Source of the DNA: Palsa-506 sp963755815 | Lineage (GTDB): Bacteria; Actinomycetota; Actinomycetes; Streptosporangiales; Streptosporangiaceae | Assembly: GCA_963755815.1 (NCBI GenBank) | Contig: CAVWLF010000003.1 | Location: 434,001 to 498,000, forward strand | Reading direction: 5' to 3' | Length of the DNA stretch: 64,000 bases | Part shown: positions 16,540-26,280 of the stretch, in pieces | Numbering within the stretch: the stretch's first letter is position 1 | Layout of the letters: each line of letters starts with the position of its first letter | Notes under the pieces: model-generated | Told to the model about the DNA's origin: nothing | What the model saw: only the letters and a program-made list of their open reading frames with translations | The model's database searches: none | Translations under genes and position numbers: made by a program

Positions 16540-18139
16540 GGAATGCCCATCGGGTCGCCGACGTGCGCACGGCCGAAACCGAACTGATGGCCCGGGTGAC
16601 CGACGGCGCGCTGATGCAGCGGGCGGCGGCCGGCCTGGCGTCGGTCTGCGCCCGGCTGCTCGGCCAGGTATACGGGGCGCGGGTCGTGGTCCTGGCCGGG
16701 ACCGGCGACAACGGCGGCGACGCGCTCTACGCGGGCGCGCTGCTGGCCGGCCGCGGCGCGGTCGTGACGGCGATCACCACCGGGGCGCGGGCGCACGCTG
16801 GCGGCGTGTCGGCGCTGCTCCGCTCCGGCGGGCGGCTGGTCGCGGCCGACGCGGCCGGCTGTGCCAGCGCGGCCGGGACAGTGCAGCGGCGGGACAGCGC
16901 GGCGGGCCGGGCGGCCGGACCGGCGGCGCGGACCTGATCGGCGCTGCGGACCTGATCATCGACGGCATGCTCGGCATCGGCGGGCGAGGCGGGCTGCGGG
17001 AGCCCGGCGCCGCCCTGGCCGCCCGGGCCGCGGCGGCCGGCGCGCTGGTGGTCGCGGTCGACCTGCCCAGCGGGATCGATGCCGACACCGGCGAGGTGGC
17101 GGGCGCCGCCGTCCGGGCCGATGTGACCGTCACCTTCGGTACCTGGAAGCCCGGCCTGCTCATCGACCCCGGCGCCACCCATGCGGGCGCGGCCGAGCTG
17201 ATCGACATCGGGCTGGGACCCTTCCTTCCACCGGCCAGCGCGGCGGCGCTGCAGGCCGCTGACGTCGCCGCGCTGCTGCCCCGGCCGACCGCGGAGACCG
17301 ACAAGTACCGGCGCGGCGTACTCGGCATCCTGGCCGGCAGCAGCCGGTTCACCGGCGCGGCCAACCTGGCCGTCGGCGGCGCGGTGCGCGGCGGCGCCGG
17401 GATGATCCGGCTGGTCACGGCCGAGCAGGCCGCGGCGGTGGTGCGGCAGCACTGGCCGGAGGCGGTGCTGACCGTGCCCGGCGAGGACGAGCCGCCGGAC
17501 CGGGTGGTCCAGCAGGCCGGGCAGGTCCAGGCCTGGGTGGCCGGCCCTGGATTCGGAACGCAGCCCGCGTCGGCCCGACTGCTGGCCGAGGTCCTGTCCA
17601 CCAGCCTTCCCGTCCTGGTCGACGCGGACGGGATCACTGTGCTCGCCGAGCACCCGGAGCTGCTGCCGCGGCCGGCGCCGACGCTGATCACGCCGCACGC
17701 CGGCGAGCTGGCCCGGCTGCTCGGGACCGACCGGGCCGCGGTCGAGGCCAGGCGCCTTGAGCACGCCGGGAAGGCCGCCGCCGACCTTGGCATCACCGTG
17801 CTGCTCAAGGGATCGACCACGGTGATCGCGACCGCGTCGGCGAGCCCGCCAGTACTGGTGAACGCCACCGGTACCGGCTGGCTGGCCACGGCCGGCTCGG
17901 GGGACGTGCTCTCCGGGCTGGCCGGCGCGCTGTTGGCGCAGGGCCTCGCGCCGCCGGAGGCGGCCGCGGTGGCGGCGTACCTGCACGGCATGGCCGGCCG
18001 GCTGGCCGCGACCGGCGCCGCCGCCGGTCCGGGTGACCCAGGTGACCGCCCGCTGTCCGGCGGCGCCCCGATCGGCGCCGCTGACCTGATCGGCGCGCTG
18101 CCCGCGGCGATCCGGCTGGCCGCGGCGGCAGCTAGCTAA
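16536..18139 (+). CDS. nnr: Bifunctional NAD(P)H-hydrate epimerase/dehydratase, frameshifted near 16920
   Basis: This repair enzyme restores hydrated NAD(P)H. The N-terminal YjeF epimerase domain (VVVLAGTGDNGGDALYAGALL) reads from ATG 16536 to a stop at 16937. The frame then changes: the rest of the epimerase (DLIIDGMLGIGGRGGLREP, VDLPSGIDADTG) and the C-terminal ADP/ATP-dependent dehydratase (KYRRGVLGILAGSSRFTGA, ITPHAGELARLL, GSGDVLSGL) run without interruption to 18139. One missing base in the GC-rich tract about 16900-16930 explains it. The intact protein would be about 534 residues. Conservation on both sides of the break suggests either a very recent mutation or a sequence error. Confidence 0.87.
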
Positions 18140-18147
18140 TGAATCAG

Positions 18148-18198
18148 CGGTTAAGATTTCGCCGGTTTCCGCGCTGAAAACCGGCTAGATCTTAACCG
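18148..18198. terminator. Long imperfect hairpin after nnr
   Basis: CGGTTAAGAT near 18148 pairs with ATCTTAACCG ending at 18198. The inner GCCGGTTT/AAACCGGC segments also pair, giving a stem of about 20 bp with a few mismatches and an 8-9 base loop. It lies 9 bases after the nnr stop between convergent genes, so termination is likely. The AT-rich outer arms and absence of a T-tract also allow a protein-binding palindrome. Confidence 0.5.
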
Positions 18199-18354
18199 TT
18201 AAACCGGCTGGCCATTGAGGAGAAGCTGGCCGCGGCCGCTGGGATGCTCACCCTCCGGCGGACCGCAGACGCCAAGGCCGCGACCCTGCGGCCGCTACTC
18301 AACCACCCCACCGCCCGGACCCGGCCCCCGGCGAACTACGGACCAGACCACTAG
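18196..18354 (+). other. Short open frame without start, possible gene remnant
   Basis: After the hairpin an open frame (IEEKLAAAAGMLTLRR..., ending NYGPDH) runs to TAG 18354 with coding-like composition but no upstream start or ribosome-binding site. It may be the tail of a lost gene. No family is recognised. Confidence 0.2.
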
Positions 18355-18411
18355 GCCCGCGGGCCGGGCTCGGCGGGCTCGGCGGGCTCGTTATGGTCGT
18401 TGCCGGTCTGG

Positions 18412-20265
18412 CTACTCCTCGGCCCGCCCGCCCAGGTGCTTGGCCAGGAAGCGCTCGGCGGCGGCATAGAAGCGCAGCCGGTTCTCCGGCTTGGCGAAGC
18501 CGTGCCCCTCGTCCGGGAACAGCATGTACTCATGATCGATCCCGGCCGCCACCAGGGCCGCGACGATCTGCTCTGACTCGGCCTGCTTCACCCGGGGGTC
18601 GTTGGCCCCCTGCGCGATGAGCAGCGGGATGCTGATGTTGTCCGCGCGCGACAGCGGCGACCGGGACCAGAGGAAGTCGGCGTCCTTGGCCGGGTCGCCC
18701 ACCGCGCGGTGGAACTGGGCGATCACCGGCGCCCAGTACGGCGGGACGGTCTCGATCAGGGTCTTCAGGTTGGACGGGCCGACGATGTCGACGGCACAGC
18801 GGAACAGCTCGGGGGTGAAGGCCGCCCCGACCAGGGCGGCGTAGCCGCCGTACGAGCCGCCGTAGATGGCCACCCGGTCCGGGTCGGCCCAGCCCTGGCC
18901 GGTGGCGAACGCCAGCGCGTCCACGAGATCGTCGTGCATGCGGCCGGCCCACTCTCGGTCACCGGCGTTGACGAACGCCTTGCCATACCCGGTCGAGCCG
19001 CGGAAGTTCACCTGCACGCACAGGTAGCCGCGGTTGGCCAGCCACTGAGCCTCGGCGTTGTAGCCCCAGGCGTCGCGGTGCCAGGGGCCGCCGTGCACAT
19101 TCAGGACCGTCGGCAGCTGCTCGCGGCCCGCGCCGGGCGGGAACGTCGCGTAGCCGTGGATGGTGAGGCCGTCCCGGGAGGTGAAGGAGAACGGCTCCAT
19201 CGGCGCCAGCTCGTAGCGCGACAGCTCGGGCTGGTGCTCAAACAGGAACTGCCCGGTGCGCGTCTCGGTGTCGTAGCTGTAGTACGGGATCGCGCCGGTG
19301 TCGTTGGTGAACCCGATCAGCCAGGTCCGGTCCGCGTCGTCCGCGTCGGCAAAGAAGGGATCGCCCGGGTGCAGCGCCCGGATCGCGGTCAGATCGGCCG
19401 CGATGTCCGGGTCGAGCACCACGTACTCGGACCGGTCCTTGAGGAAGGTGACGATCTGCGGCTCGCGGGTGTCCGGGTTCAGCCGGACGTCGGTGACGTC
19501 GGACTCCGGGTCCTGCGCCAGCACCTCGGCGGCGCCGGTCGCCAGGTCCAGGCGGACCAGCCGGCCGGTGTTGCTGCCCACCGAGCTCATCGCGAGCAGC
19601 GATCGGCCGTCCTCGCTGAACGCGATCGGGGTGCTGGTCAGCGCGTCCTCGGCGGCGATGGTCAGCAGCGCCCGCCAGTCCTCGCCGGCGCTGTCCCGGA
19701 CCATCAGGATGAGGGTGCCATCGGGCTGCGGCGCAATCCCCGCGCGCACCACCAGCTGGCTGTCGGCGATCCAGCCGACGAAACCCGGGTTCTCTACTTC
19801 CTTGATCAGCTCGCCGGTGGTCAGGTCGAGCCGGTAGACATCATGCAGCTGCGGATTGTCCCGGTTGAGCCCGATCAGGATCTCGGTCGGGAACTTCTTC
19901 TCCGCGGCCACGGGCTGCGTCTGGACGTTGTCGAAGGGCGTGAGGTCACGCCGCTGCATGGTCTCGAGGTCGACGTCGTGCAGGCGCCAGTTCTCGTCGC
20001 CGCCGGTGTCCTGCAGGTAGAGCAGGTGCCGGCCGTCGTGGGCCCAGAAGAACGTGCGAATGCCGCGATCGGCGTCATCGGTGACCACCCGCGCGGCGGG
20101 CCAGTCGATCCCCTGACCCGCCCCCGGGTTCACCGGGGCGACCCAGACGTTGAGGACGCCATCGCTGGGCGCGATCCAGGCCAGCTGGGTCCCGTCTGGT
20201 GAGATCCGCGGGCTGACCCGCTCCGGATTGCCGAAAAGTACCTGCCGGGGAATGAGTTCGACCAT
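18412..20265 (-). CDS. S9 family serine peptidase (prolyl oligopeptidase/acylaminoacyl peptidase-like)
   Basis: A 617-residue cytoplasmic peptidase with no signal peptide. Residues 1-350 form the WD-like beta-propeller (SPDGTQLAWI and similar repeats) that limits access to peptides. The C-terminal alpha/beta-hydrolase domain carries LNVHGGPWHRD (oxyanion region) and the catalytic triad: Ser471 in GGSYGGYA, Asp556 in GANDPRV and His588 in DEGHGF. It hydrolyses short peptides or acyl-peptides. GGAGC precedes ATG 20265. It is a stand-alone gene convergent with nnr. Confidence 0.93.
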   Translation of the reverse strand: MVELIPRQVLFGNPERVSPRISPDGTQLAWIAPSDGVLNVWVAPVNPGAGQGIDWPAARVVTDDADRGIRTFFWAHDGRHLLYLQDTGGDENWRLHDVDLETMQRRDLTPFDNVQTQPVAAEKKFPTEILIGLNRDNPQLHDVYRLDLTTGELIKEVENPGFVGWIADSQLVVRAGIAPQPDGTLILMVRDSAGEDWRALLTIAAEDALTSTPIAFSEDGRSLLAMSSVGSNTGRLVRLDLATGAAEVLAQDPESDVTDVRLNPDTREPQIVTFLKDRSEYVVLDPDIAADLTAIRALHPGDPFFADADDADRTWLIGFTNDTGAIPYYSYDTETRTGQFLFEHQPELSRYELAPMEPFSFTSRDGLTIHGYATFPPGAGREQLPTVLNVHGGPWHRDAWGYNAEAQWLANRGYLCVQVNFRGSTGYGKAFVNAGDREWAGRMHDDLVDALAFATGQGWADPDRVAIYGGSYGGYAALVGAAFTPELFRCAVDIVGPSNLKTLIETVPPYWAPVIAQFHRAVGDPAKDADFLWSRSPLSRADNISIPLLIAQGANDPRVKQAESEQIVAALVAAGIDHEYMLFPDEGHGFAKPENRLRFYAAAERFLAKHLGGRAEE

Positions 20266-20473
20266 CGGTAGTGCTCCCTTTCACGCAGCGGCCAGTGGTG
20301 GCGGGCCGGCGCCCTGGCGGTGCTGCGACGACATCGGGTGGCCTGTCGGGGGGTCAGACGCGAAAATCACTCTATCCGGGGCCGGCCGTGGCGGCTCCGG
20401 GCGCGATCGGCCCCATCCGCCCGATCCGCGCGGTGCGCGCGGTGCGCGCGGTGCGGCGGCCGTGACCGCGCGG

Positions 20474-20737
20474 TCACTGCGGGACGATCCGGCGTCCGTC
20501 CATGGTCCACCCGCGGCTGCAGCCCGTGCAGGTCAGCAGTTCCCCGGACTGGTCAGCGGCTCGCCCGATGGTGCCGCCGCAGCGGCAGCGATCCCCGGCC
20601 ATGACCCGGCGTGCCGCCCGGCGAATCAGCATCCCGTGGGGATCGCCGGCGCGGCGGTTCTCGTGCCGGACATGCAGGACGCCGGCGACGATGGCGAGTG
20701 CCAGGACGACGAAGGCAGCCGTCAGCACGTAACCCAC
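20474..20737 (-). CDS. Small membrane protein with zinc-ribbon-like cysteines
   Basis: An 87-residue protein: one N-terminal helix (YVLTAAFVVLALAIVAGVL), a basic linker, then a CRCGG and CTGC pair about 19 residues apart that could bind zinc. GTG 20737 is supported by GGGAGG six bases upstream. It lies between the S9 peptidase and alr, divergent from alr. Function unknown. The strong ribosome-binding site and domain-like layout argue for a real gene. Confidence 0.65.
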   Translation of the reverse strand: MGYVLTAAFVVLALAIVAGVLHVRHENRRAGDPHGMLIRRAARRVMAGDRCRCGGTIGRAADQSGELLTCTGCSRGWTMDGRRIVPQ

Positions 20738-20927
20738 TTTGGGCCTCCCGGGGTGAGATGTACATCACGGTACTGCCCGCCGGGCGCGTGCGTATCCGTG
20801 ATGACGCCGCCGTGGTGAAGGAGCCTGGCCGCGCGGCCGCGTCCGCCCGGCCAGCGAATGCCGCCACCGGCGGCCGCCGGTGGCGGGCGGCGGCCGCACC
20901 GGGCGGCGGCTGGCACACTTGGGCCTC

Positions 20928-22088
20928 ATGGACGGTGACCCGGAAGCGCTCATTGACCTGGGCGCGATCAAGGAAAATGTCTCGGCGCTCCGCCGCCACG
21001 TCGGCGGGGCTCAGCTGATGGCGGTCGTCAAGGCGGACGGGTACGGCCACGGGCTGGTTCCCACCGCGCAGGCCGCGGTTCGCGGTGGCGCGGACTGGCT
21101 CGGCGTGGTGCAGATCGGCGACGCGCTGGCGCTGCGGCAGGCCGGCCTCACCGTTCCGGTGCTGTGCCTGCTCGGCGCCCCGGACGCGCCGCACCAGGAG
21201 GCCATCAGCCGCGGCGTTGACCTGTCGGCCGGCTCAACCGCGCTGGTCGGCCAGATCGCGGCCGCCGCGCAGCGCGCCGGGCGGCCCGCGCGGCTGCACC
21301 TGAAGGCGGATACGGGGATGTCCAGGGGCGGCGCAACGGCCGCCGAATGGCCGGCGCTGGTGGCCGCCGCGCTGGCCGCCCAGGCGGCCGGCCATGTTCA
21401 GATCACCGGGATCTGGTCGCACCTGGCCTGCGCGGATATCCCCGGGCACGACTCGATCGCGGTCCAGCTGGCCGCGTTCAGGGACGCGGTGGAGCTGGCC
21501 GAGCGGGCGGGCGCCCGGCCGGAGCTGCGTCATCTCGCCAATACGCCGGCCACGCTGACCCTGCCGGAGACATGGTTCGACCTGGTCCGCCCGGGCGGTG
21601 CGGTGGTCGGGCTGTCCACGCTTCCGGGCGAGCTGCCGGACTGGCTGCGCCCGGCGATGACCCTGCGGGCGCGGCTGGTCCTGGCCAAGCAGGTACCGCC
21701 GGGCACCGGCGTCTCCTACGGGCTCCGGCACGTGACCGCCGGCCGGGCCACGCTCGGCCTGGTTCCGCTCGGATATGCCGAGGGCGTGCCGAGGAACGCC
21801 TCGGGCGCGGCCGAGGTGCAGGTCCGCGGGCGGCGGTGGAAAATCTCGGGCACCGTCTGCATGAACCAGTTCGTGGTGGACTTCGGTGACCAGGACGTCT
21901 CGGCCGGCGATGAGGTGGTGCTCTTCGGCCCCGGGGACGCGGGGGAGCCCACCGCGCAGCAATGGGCGGATGCGCTCGGCACGCTCTCCTATGAGATCGT
22001 GACCAGGTTCGCCGGCCGGGTGCCCAGAAGCTACTCTGCAGTAACTGAGCCGCGGAAGCAGGCGGCGTCCCGGGGCGCGAGCACGTAG
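20928..22088 (+). CDS. alr: Alanine racemase
   Basis: About 386 residues, the normal length. It interconverts L- and D-alanine for peptidoglycan. The PLP lysine is in AVVKADGYGHG and the catalytic tyrosine in GVSYGLRH; the C-terminal beta-barrel has GTVCMNQFVVDFG. ATG 20928 (MDGDPEALIDLGAIKENV) is preferred over the longer in-frame start at 20880 because it matches the usual N terminus. It leads a same-strand run through tsaD. Confidence 0.95.
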   Translation: MDGDPEALIDLGAIKENVSALRRHVGGAQLMAVVKADGYGHGLVPTAQAAVRGGADWLGVVQIGDALALRQAGLTVPVLCLLGAPDAPHQEAISRGVDLSAGSTALVGQIAAAAQRAGRPARLHLKADTGMSRGGATAAEWPALVAAALAAQAAGHVQITGIWSHLACADIPGHDSIAVQLAAFRDAVELAERAGARPELRHLANTPATLTLPETWFDLVRPGGAVVGLSTLPGELPDWLRPAMTLRARLVLAKQVPPGTGVSYGLRHVTAGRATLGLVPLGYAEGVPRNASGAAEVQVRGRRWKISGTVCMNQFVVDFGDQDVSAGDEVVLFGPGDAGEPTAQQWADALGTLSYEIVTRFAGRVPRSYSAVTEPRKQAASRGAST

Positions 22089-22099
22089 CGGGAGGTCAG

Positions 22100-23204
22100 A
22101 TGGCCAGGTGGCGGCGGATCACCGGCGCGGCCGGCCTGGCCGTCGGCGCGCTGGCGGCCGGGATGGGTGCCGTCATCGCCGCCGAGAAAATAGCGGTCGG
22201 CCGGCAGCGGCTGAAGCCCGACCCGGAAGCGGCGGAGCCGCTCGGCCAATTGCGCGGCCGCGCCAGCACGGTGCTGGCCGATGACGGCGTCCCGCTGCAT
22301 GTCGAGGTCAATGGCCGGGATGATGCGCCGGTCACGGTCATTTTCAGCCACGGCTACACGCTGAACCAGGACTGCTGGCATTACCAGCGCAGGGACCTGG
22401 GCGGCGTCGGCCGCCTGGTGTTCTGGGACCAGCGCGGCCACGGCCGGTCCGCCCGGCCCGGCCAGGACCATGCCGGCGTCAGCATCGACCAGCTCGGCGC
22501 CGATCTGCACTCGGTGCTGACGGCCGTCGCGCCGGGTCAGGCCCCGGTCGTGCTCGTCGGCCATTCCATGGGCGGCATGGCGATCATGGCGCTCGCTGAT
22601 CAGCATCCGGGCCTGTTCGGGCCGAAGGTCATCGGCGTGGCCCTGATCTCGACCGCGGCAGGCGGGATCGACCCCACCGGATGGCTGCCGGGTCCGATCC
22701 GGCCGGTAGCGCGCCAGGTGGCCCGGCCGGTGCTGCGCGGGGCCGCCAAGGGGCGGCGGGCGGCGCTCGTCGAGCGCAGGCCGCAACGCGGCCGGCGACC
22801 TGGCGTTCCTGGGCACCAAGTACATCGGCTTCGGCGATCCGGAGATCAGCCCGGCCCTGGTGGATTTCCTGGAGCGGATGATCCGCGCCACGCCGGTCAG
22901 CGTGGTCGCCGAGTTCTACCTGGCCCTGCTCGGGCACGACAAGCAGTCCGCGCTGGGCGTGCTCGGCCGCGTGCCGGTCGTCGTGCTGGCCGGAGACCGG
23001 GACCGCCTGGTCCCGATGGCGCTGACCGACGGGCTCGCTGCGGCCATCCCCGGCGCGCAGCTCATCCGGCTGCCGGGGGCCGGGCACGTTGTCATTCTCG
23101 AACGGCCCGGGGAAGTCAACGAGGCGATCAGGAGCCTGGTGGCCCGCGCGGTGACCGGCGGCTCGGCGAACGGCCGGTCACGGCACCGGCGGGGGAGTTC
23201 ATGA
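22100..23204 (+). CDS. Alpha/beta hydrolase, frameshifted at about 22780
   Basis: The N-terminal part (from ATG 22100) has a hydrophobic anchor-like segment, FSHGYTLN (oxyanion loop) and the nucleophile elbow GHSMGGMA. The frame then shifts. Beyond 22780 the other frame gives RNAAGDLAFLGTKYIGF, the acid motif VVLAGDRDRLVP and the catalytic histidine PGAGHVV, ending at 23204. Deleting one G from AGGCC at 22778-22782 joins the halves into about 368 residues with a complete Ser-Asp-His triad. This hydrolase conventionally sits between alr and tsaE in actinobacteria. Substrate unknown. The stop overlaps the tsaE ATG. Confidence 0.83.
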
Positions 23205-23863
23205 CCGGGCCAGGCGCGCCCGCGCCCGGCCTGCTCGTGAGCATCGGCGTCCCGACCGCGGCCGGGATGGGCGCCCTGGGCAGGCGGCTGGCGCCGATGC
23301 TGCGCCCCGGGGACCTGATCGTGCTCAATGGCCAGCTGGGCGCGGGCAAGACCACGCTGGTCCGGGGAATCGGCGAAGGGCTTGACGTCCGCGGCCCGGT
23401 GACCTCGCCCACCTTCGTGATCGCCCGCATCCACCCGCCGCTCGGCGGCGGCCCGGCCCTGGTGCACGTCGACGCGTACCGGCTGAGCAGCCCGGCCGAG
23501 GTAGATGATCTGGACCTGGACGCCGACCTGGACCGCTCGGTCACCGTCGTGGAATGGGGCGGCGGCCTGGTCGAGGGGCTCGCCGACGACTGGCTGGATG
23601 TCACGATCGGCAGGCCGGAGCCGGTGCTGGCCGCGGGGCTGGCGACGGGGCTGGCCACGGTCAGCGAGCCGGGCCCGGCAGGCCAGCCCGGTGCGGGCGG
23701 CGGGTCAGATCCGGGCGACGAGCCGAGGATCGTGACGCTGACCGGCTGGGGCGAGCGCTGGACCGCGGCCGCCGGGTCAGTGCGAGCCCGCCTGACCGGC
23801 GTCCCGGCCGGCCACGATCGCCTCCCGCAACCTCCTGGCGCGGGCCACGATCGCCTGCCATAG
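23201..23863 (+). CDS. tsaE: tRNA t6A synthesis ATPase TsaE
   Basis: About 220 residues from ATG 23201 with GGGGGAG upstream, overlapping the hydrolase stop (ATGA). The P-loop is GQLGAGKTTLVRGI, followed by TSPTFVIAR and VDAYRL, the TsaE signature. It works with TsaB and TsaD to put threonylcarbamoyl on A37 of ANN-decoding tRNAs. The last 70 residues are a Gly/Pro-rich extension ending in a repeated GHDRLP, longer than in most TsaE proteins. Confidence 0.93.
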   Translation: MTGPGAPAPGLLVSIGVPTAAGMGALGRRLAPMLRPGDLIVLNGQLGAGKTTLVRGIGEGLDVRGPVTSPTFVIARIHPPLGGGPALVHVDAYRLSSPAEVDDLDLDADLDRSVTVVEWGGGLVEGLADDWLDVTIGRPEPVLAAGLATGLATVSEPGPAGQPGAGGGSDPGDEPRIVTLTGWGERWTAAAGSVRARLTGVPAGHDRLPQPPGAGHDRLP

Positions 23864-23970
23864 TTCCGATCTGTCAGGCCCGCGCACCGTTCGCACCACT
23901 AAACTGCCGTCGTCGCCTGTCAGCTGGCCGTGATCGCCCGCGGTCCGATCCCCTTCCCGGAGGCGTGCCC

Positions 23971-24960
23971 GTGGCTCAGCAAGGGCCCCCGTCCCGCCGC
24001 TCCGCCCGGCCGCCCGCCTCCGGCTGGCCCGAGGAGCCGGCTCCCCGGCGCCATGCGGCCGACGACGGCGGCCTGGACCTGGATCTGGACCAGGATCAGG
24101 ACCAGGACCTGCCGCCCTGGGCGGGCCTCAGCGTCTCCCCTCGCCGGCCCTCTGGCCGGGACCGTGAATCACTCCGGCCGCGGTACCCGGAGCAGCTGCC
24201 GCCCGACGCCGATGACGATGATGAGGCCTGGCCGCGCAGCAGCCCGCGCACCAGCCGGGCGATTGCCACCCGGGCCAGGAAGGCGCGACGCAGGATCCTC
24301 ACCTGGGGCGCCGTCGCGATCGCCGTTGCGGTCATCGGCGCCGGAGCCTGGCAGATCTTCAGCCCCAAGCCGGCTGCCCCGCAGCACAGCCAATTCGTCA
24401 CCACCTATCAGCCCGGGGACTTCCGGCAGGTGCCGAACGCATGCCGGGTGATTTCCGCCGCCACGCTGAACCAGTACCTGCCGGGCCAGCGGACCAAGGT
24501 GGTATCAGCCTCCCTGGGCAGCGGCAGCACCGGGAGCCAGTGCACCTGGACCCTGGACGCCAGGCCGCTGTACCGGGTGCTGGAGGTGACCGCCCAGGCC
24601 TACGCGCCCAGCCTGCTGGCGACCGGCAACGGCAGCGCGACGTTCAGCGCCATCGATAGCTACGGCGCCACGCGGGCCGGGCTGGCCAACCCGCCGAAGA
24701 AGACGCATCTGCCGAAGGCCACCGTGACCCAGGTGCGCGGGCTGGGCGATAGCGCGTTCAGCGCACTGCAGGTGATCACCGCCGGCGGGGACCGGACGGA
24801 TCTGGTCACGCTGGTCGTGCGGGACCATAACGCCCTGGTCACCGTCGAGCTGCAGGGCCTCGATCACTCCCACCGCGGCGGCTACGGGCCGGTCTCGATC
24901 GGGCAGCTGCAGGCTGGTACGGTCGCGGCGGCACACGAGGTCCTGGCCGGGCTGAGCTGA
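23971..24960 (+). CDS. Single-pass membrane protein with acidic N terminus, unknown function
   Basis: About 329 residues from GTG 23971, fixed by GGAGG at 23959-23963. The cytoplasmic N terminus has a DLDLDQDQDQD tract and a second acidic run DADDDDE, then a basic stretch and one helix (about residues 110-130, WGAVAIAVAVIGAGAWQIF). The outer domain (about 200 residues) has two cysteines (NACRVIS and SQCTW), a layout like DUF3558-type surface proteins, but the match is not firm. It is inserted between tsaE and tsaB. Confidence 0.7.
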   Translation: MAQQGPPSRRSARPPASGWPEEPAPRRHAADDGGLDLDLDQDQDQDLPPWAGLSVSPRRPSGRDRESLRPRYPEQLPPDADDDDEAWPRSSPRTSRAIATRARKARRRILTWGAVAIAVAVIGAGAWQIFSPKPAAPQHSQFVTTYQPGDFRQVPNACRVISAATLNQYLPGQRTKVVSASLGSGSTGSQCTWTLDARPLYRVLEVTAQAYAPSLLATGNGSATFSAIDSYGATRAGLANPPKKTHLPKATVTQVRGLGDSAFSALQVITAGGDRTDLVTLVVRDHNALVTVELQGLDHSHRGGYGPVSIGQLQAGTVAAAHEVLAGLS

Positions 24961-25018
24961 GTCATGCGCGCGTGGCCCGGGCGCTGCCCCGCCCTCCCGT
25001 GACCTACGCTGGTCAACC

Positions 25019-25684
25019 GTGCTGCTACTGGCGTTCGATACCGCTACCCCGGCGGTGACGGTCGCGCTCCACGACGGGATGCGGGTGCTCGCCGAGGAGT
25101 CGTCGGTGGATGCCCGCCGTCATGGCGAGCTGCTGGCCGCCTCGATTGAGCGGGTGCTGGCGGCGTCCGGCGCCGCCGCCGGTGACCTGACCGGCATCGC
25201 GGTCGGCGTGGGGCCGGGACCGTACACCGGCCTGCGTGCGGGCCTGGTCACCGCGCGGGTGCTCGGCAGCGCGCTCGGGATTCCCGTCCATGGCGCCTGC
25301 ACGCTGGACGTGATCGCCCGTGCGGCCGCCCGCGAACTGGCGGCCAGCGGCCTGGGCGGCCGGGAGTTCCTCGTCGCCACCGACGCGCGGCGCAAGGAGG
25401 TGTACTGGGCCGGCTACACGGCCGCGGCGGAGCGCGTCCGCGGGCCCGAGGTCGCCGCGCCCGGCGAGCTTGACGCCCGCGGCCCGGTGGCCGGCGAGGG
25501 AGCCGTGCTCTACCCCGCGGAACTGGGCCCGCCGATCGGGCCGCGCTACCCATCGGCCGCCTGGCTGGCCGAGCTGACCGCCGAGCGCCTGGCGCGGGGC
25601 GTGCCTGCGCTCGCGGCCGAGCCGCTGTACCTGCGCCGGCCCGACGCGCGGATCCCCGGCCCGCTCAAGCGGGTGACGCCATGA
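25019..25684 (+). CDS. tsaB: tRNA t6A synthesis protein TsaB
   Basis: A 221-residue ASKHA-fold protein. It begins LLLAFDTATPAVTVAL and has the GVGPGPYTGLRAGL signature. It is a non-catalytic partner that dimerises with TsaD. GTG 25019 gives the standard N terminus. It overlaps rimI by four bases (ATGA at 25681). Confidence 0.95.
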   Translation: MLLLAFDTATPAVTVALHDGMRVLAEESSVDARRHGELLAASIERVLAASGAAAGDLTGIAVGVGPGPYTGLRAGLVTARVLGSALGIPVHGACTLDVIARAAARELAASGLGGREFLVATDARRKEVYWAGYTAAAERVRGPEVAAPGELDARGPVAGEGAVLYPAELGPPIGPRYPSAAWLAELTAERLARGVPALAAEPLYLRRPDARIPGPLKRVTP

Positions 25685-26280
25685 CCGGCCAGCGGCTGCG
25701 CGTGATGAGGCCGGCCGACCTCACCGCCGTGCTCGAGCTCGAGCGGGAACTGTTCGGCGAGGAGGCATGGTCGCGGGCCATGCTCCGGGGGGAACTGGCC
25801 CAGCAGCCGCGGAGCCGGTACTACCTGGTGGCCGAGGACAACGAGGTGATAACCGGCTATGCGGGCCTGCTCGCGGCCGGTTCCCAGGGCGAGGTGCTGA
25901 CGCTCGCGGTGGCCGGCCGCCGATGGGGCCAGGGCACCGGATCGGCGCTGCTTGAGGCGCTGCTGGCCGAGGCGGCGCGACGCGGCTGCACCGAGGTCTT
26001 CCTGGAGGTACGCACCGATAACGTCCGGGCCCAGCTGCTCTATCGCCGGTACGGCTTCGTGCAGATCGGGATCCGCCGCGGCTACTACCAGCCGTCCGGC
26101 ACGGATGCCCTGGTGATGCGAAGGGAACTCGGGCCGGATCCGGCCTGCCAGGCTGACTCGTCCGGCCCGGTCAGCGCGGCTGACTCGCCCGGCCGCGCGG
26201 GCCCGGCGGGCGCGGCCGGCCCGGCAGGCCAGCCCGGCGCGCCGGCCGGCCGCCGGCCCGGCGAGGGTGGCCGGCCGTGA
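25681..26280 (+). CDS. rimI: Ribosomal-protein-alanine N-acetyltransferase-like GNAT
   Basis: A 199-residue GNAT acetyltransferase. The acetyl-CoA loop region (GRRWGQGTGSALLEALL) and the LEVRTDNVRAQLLYRRYGF motif match RimI, which acetylates the N terminus of ribosomal protein S18. The last 45 residues are a Gly/Pro/Ala-rich tail not needed by the fold. It sits between tsaB and tsaD with ATGA and GTGA overlaps, the conserved tsaB-rimI-tsaD order. Confidence 0.93.
   Translation: MTGQRLRVMRPADLTAVLELERELFGEEAWSRAMLRGELAQQPRSRYYLVAEDNEVITGYAGLLAAGSQGEVLTLAVAGRRWGQGTGSALLEALLAEAARRGCTEVFLEVRTDNVRAQLLYRRYGFVQIGIRRGYYQPSGTDALVMRRELGPDPACQADSSGPVSAADSPGRAGPAGAAGPAGQPGAPAGRRPGEGGRP

Noticed and set aside
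18709..20202. A 497-codon plus-strand frame opposite the S9 peptidase
   Set aside because: It mirrors the peptidase gene, which has a full catalytic triad and propeller; the shadow is composition-driven and lacks motifs.
20428..20453. Three copies of a 9-bp GCGCGGTGC-type repeat near 20.4 kb
   Set aside because: Simple GC-rich slippage sequence in a short intergenic gap, with no sign of function.
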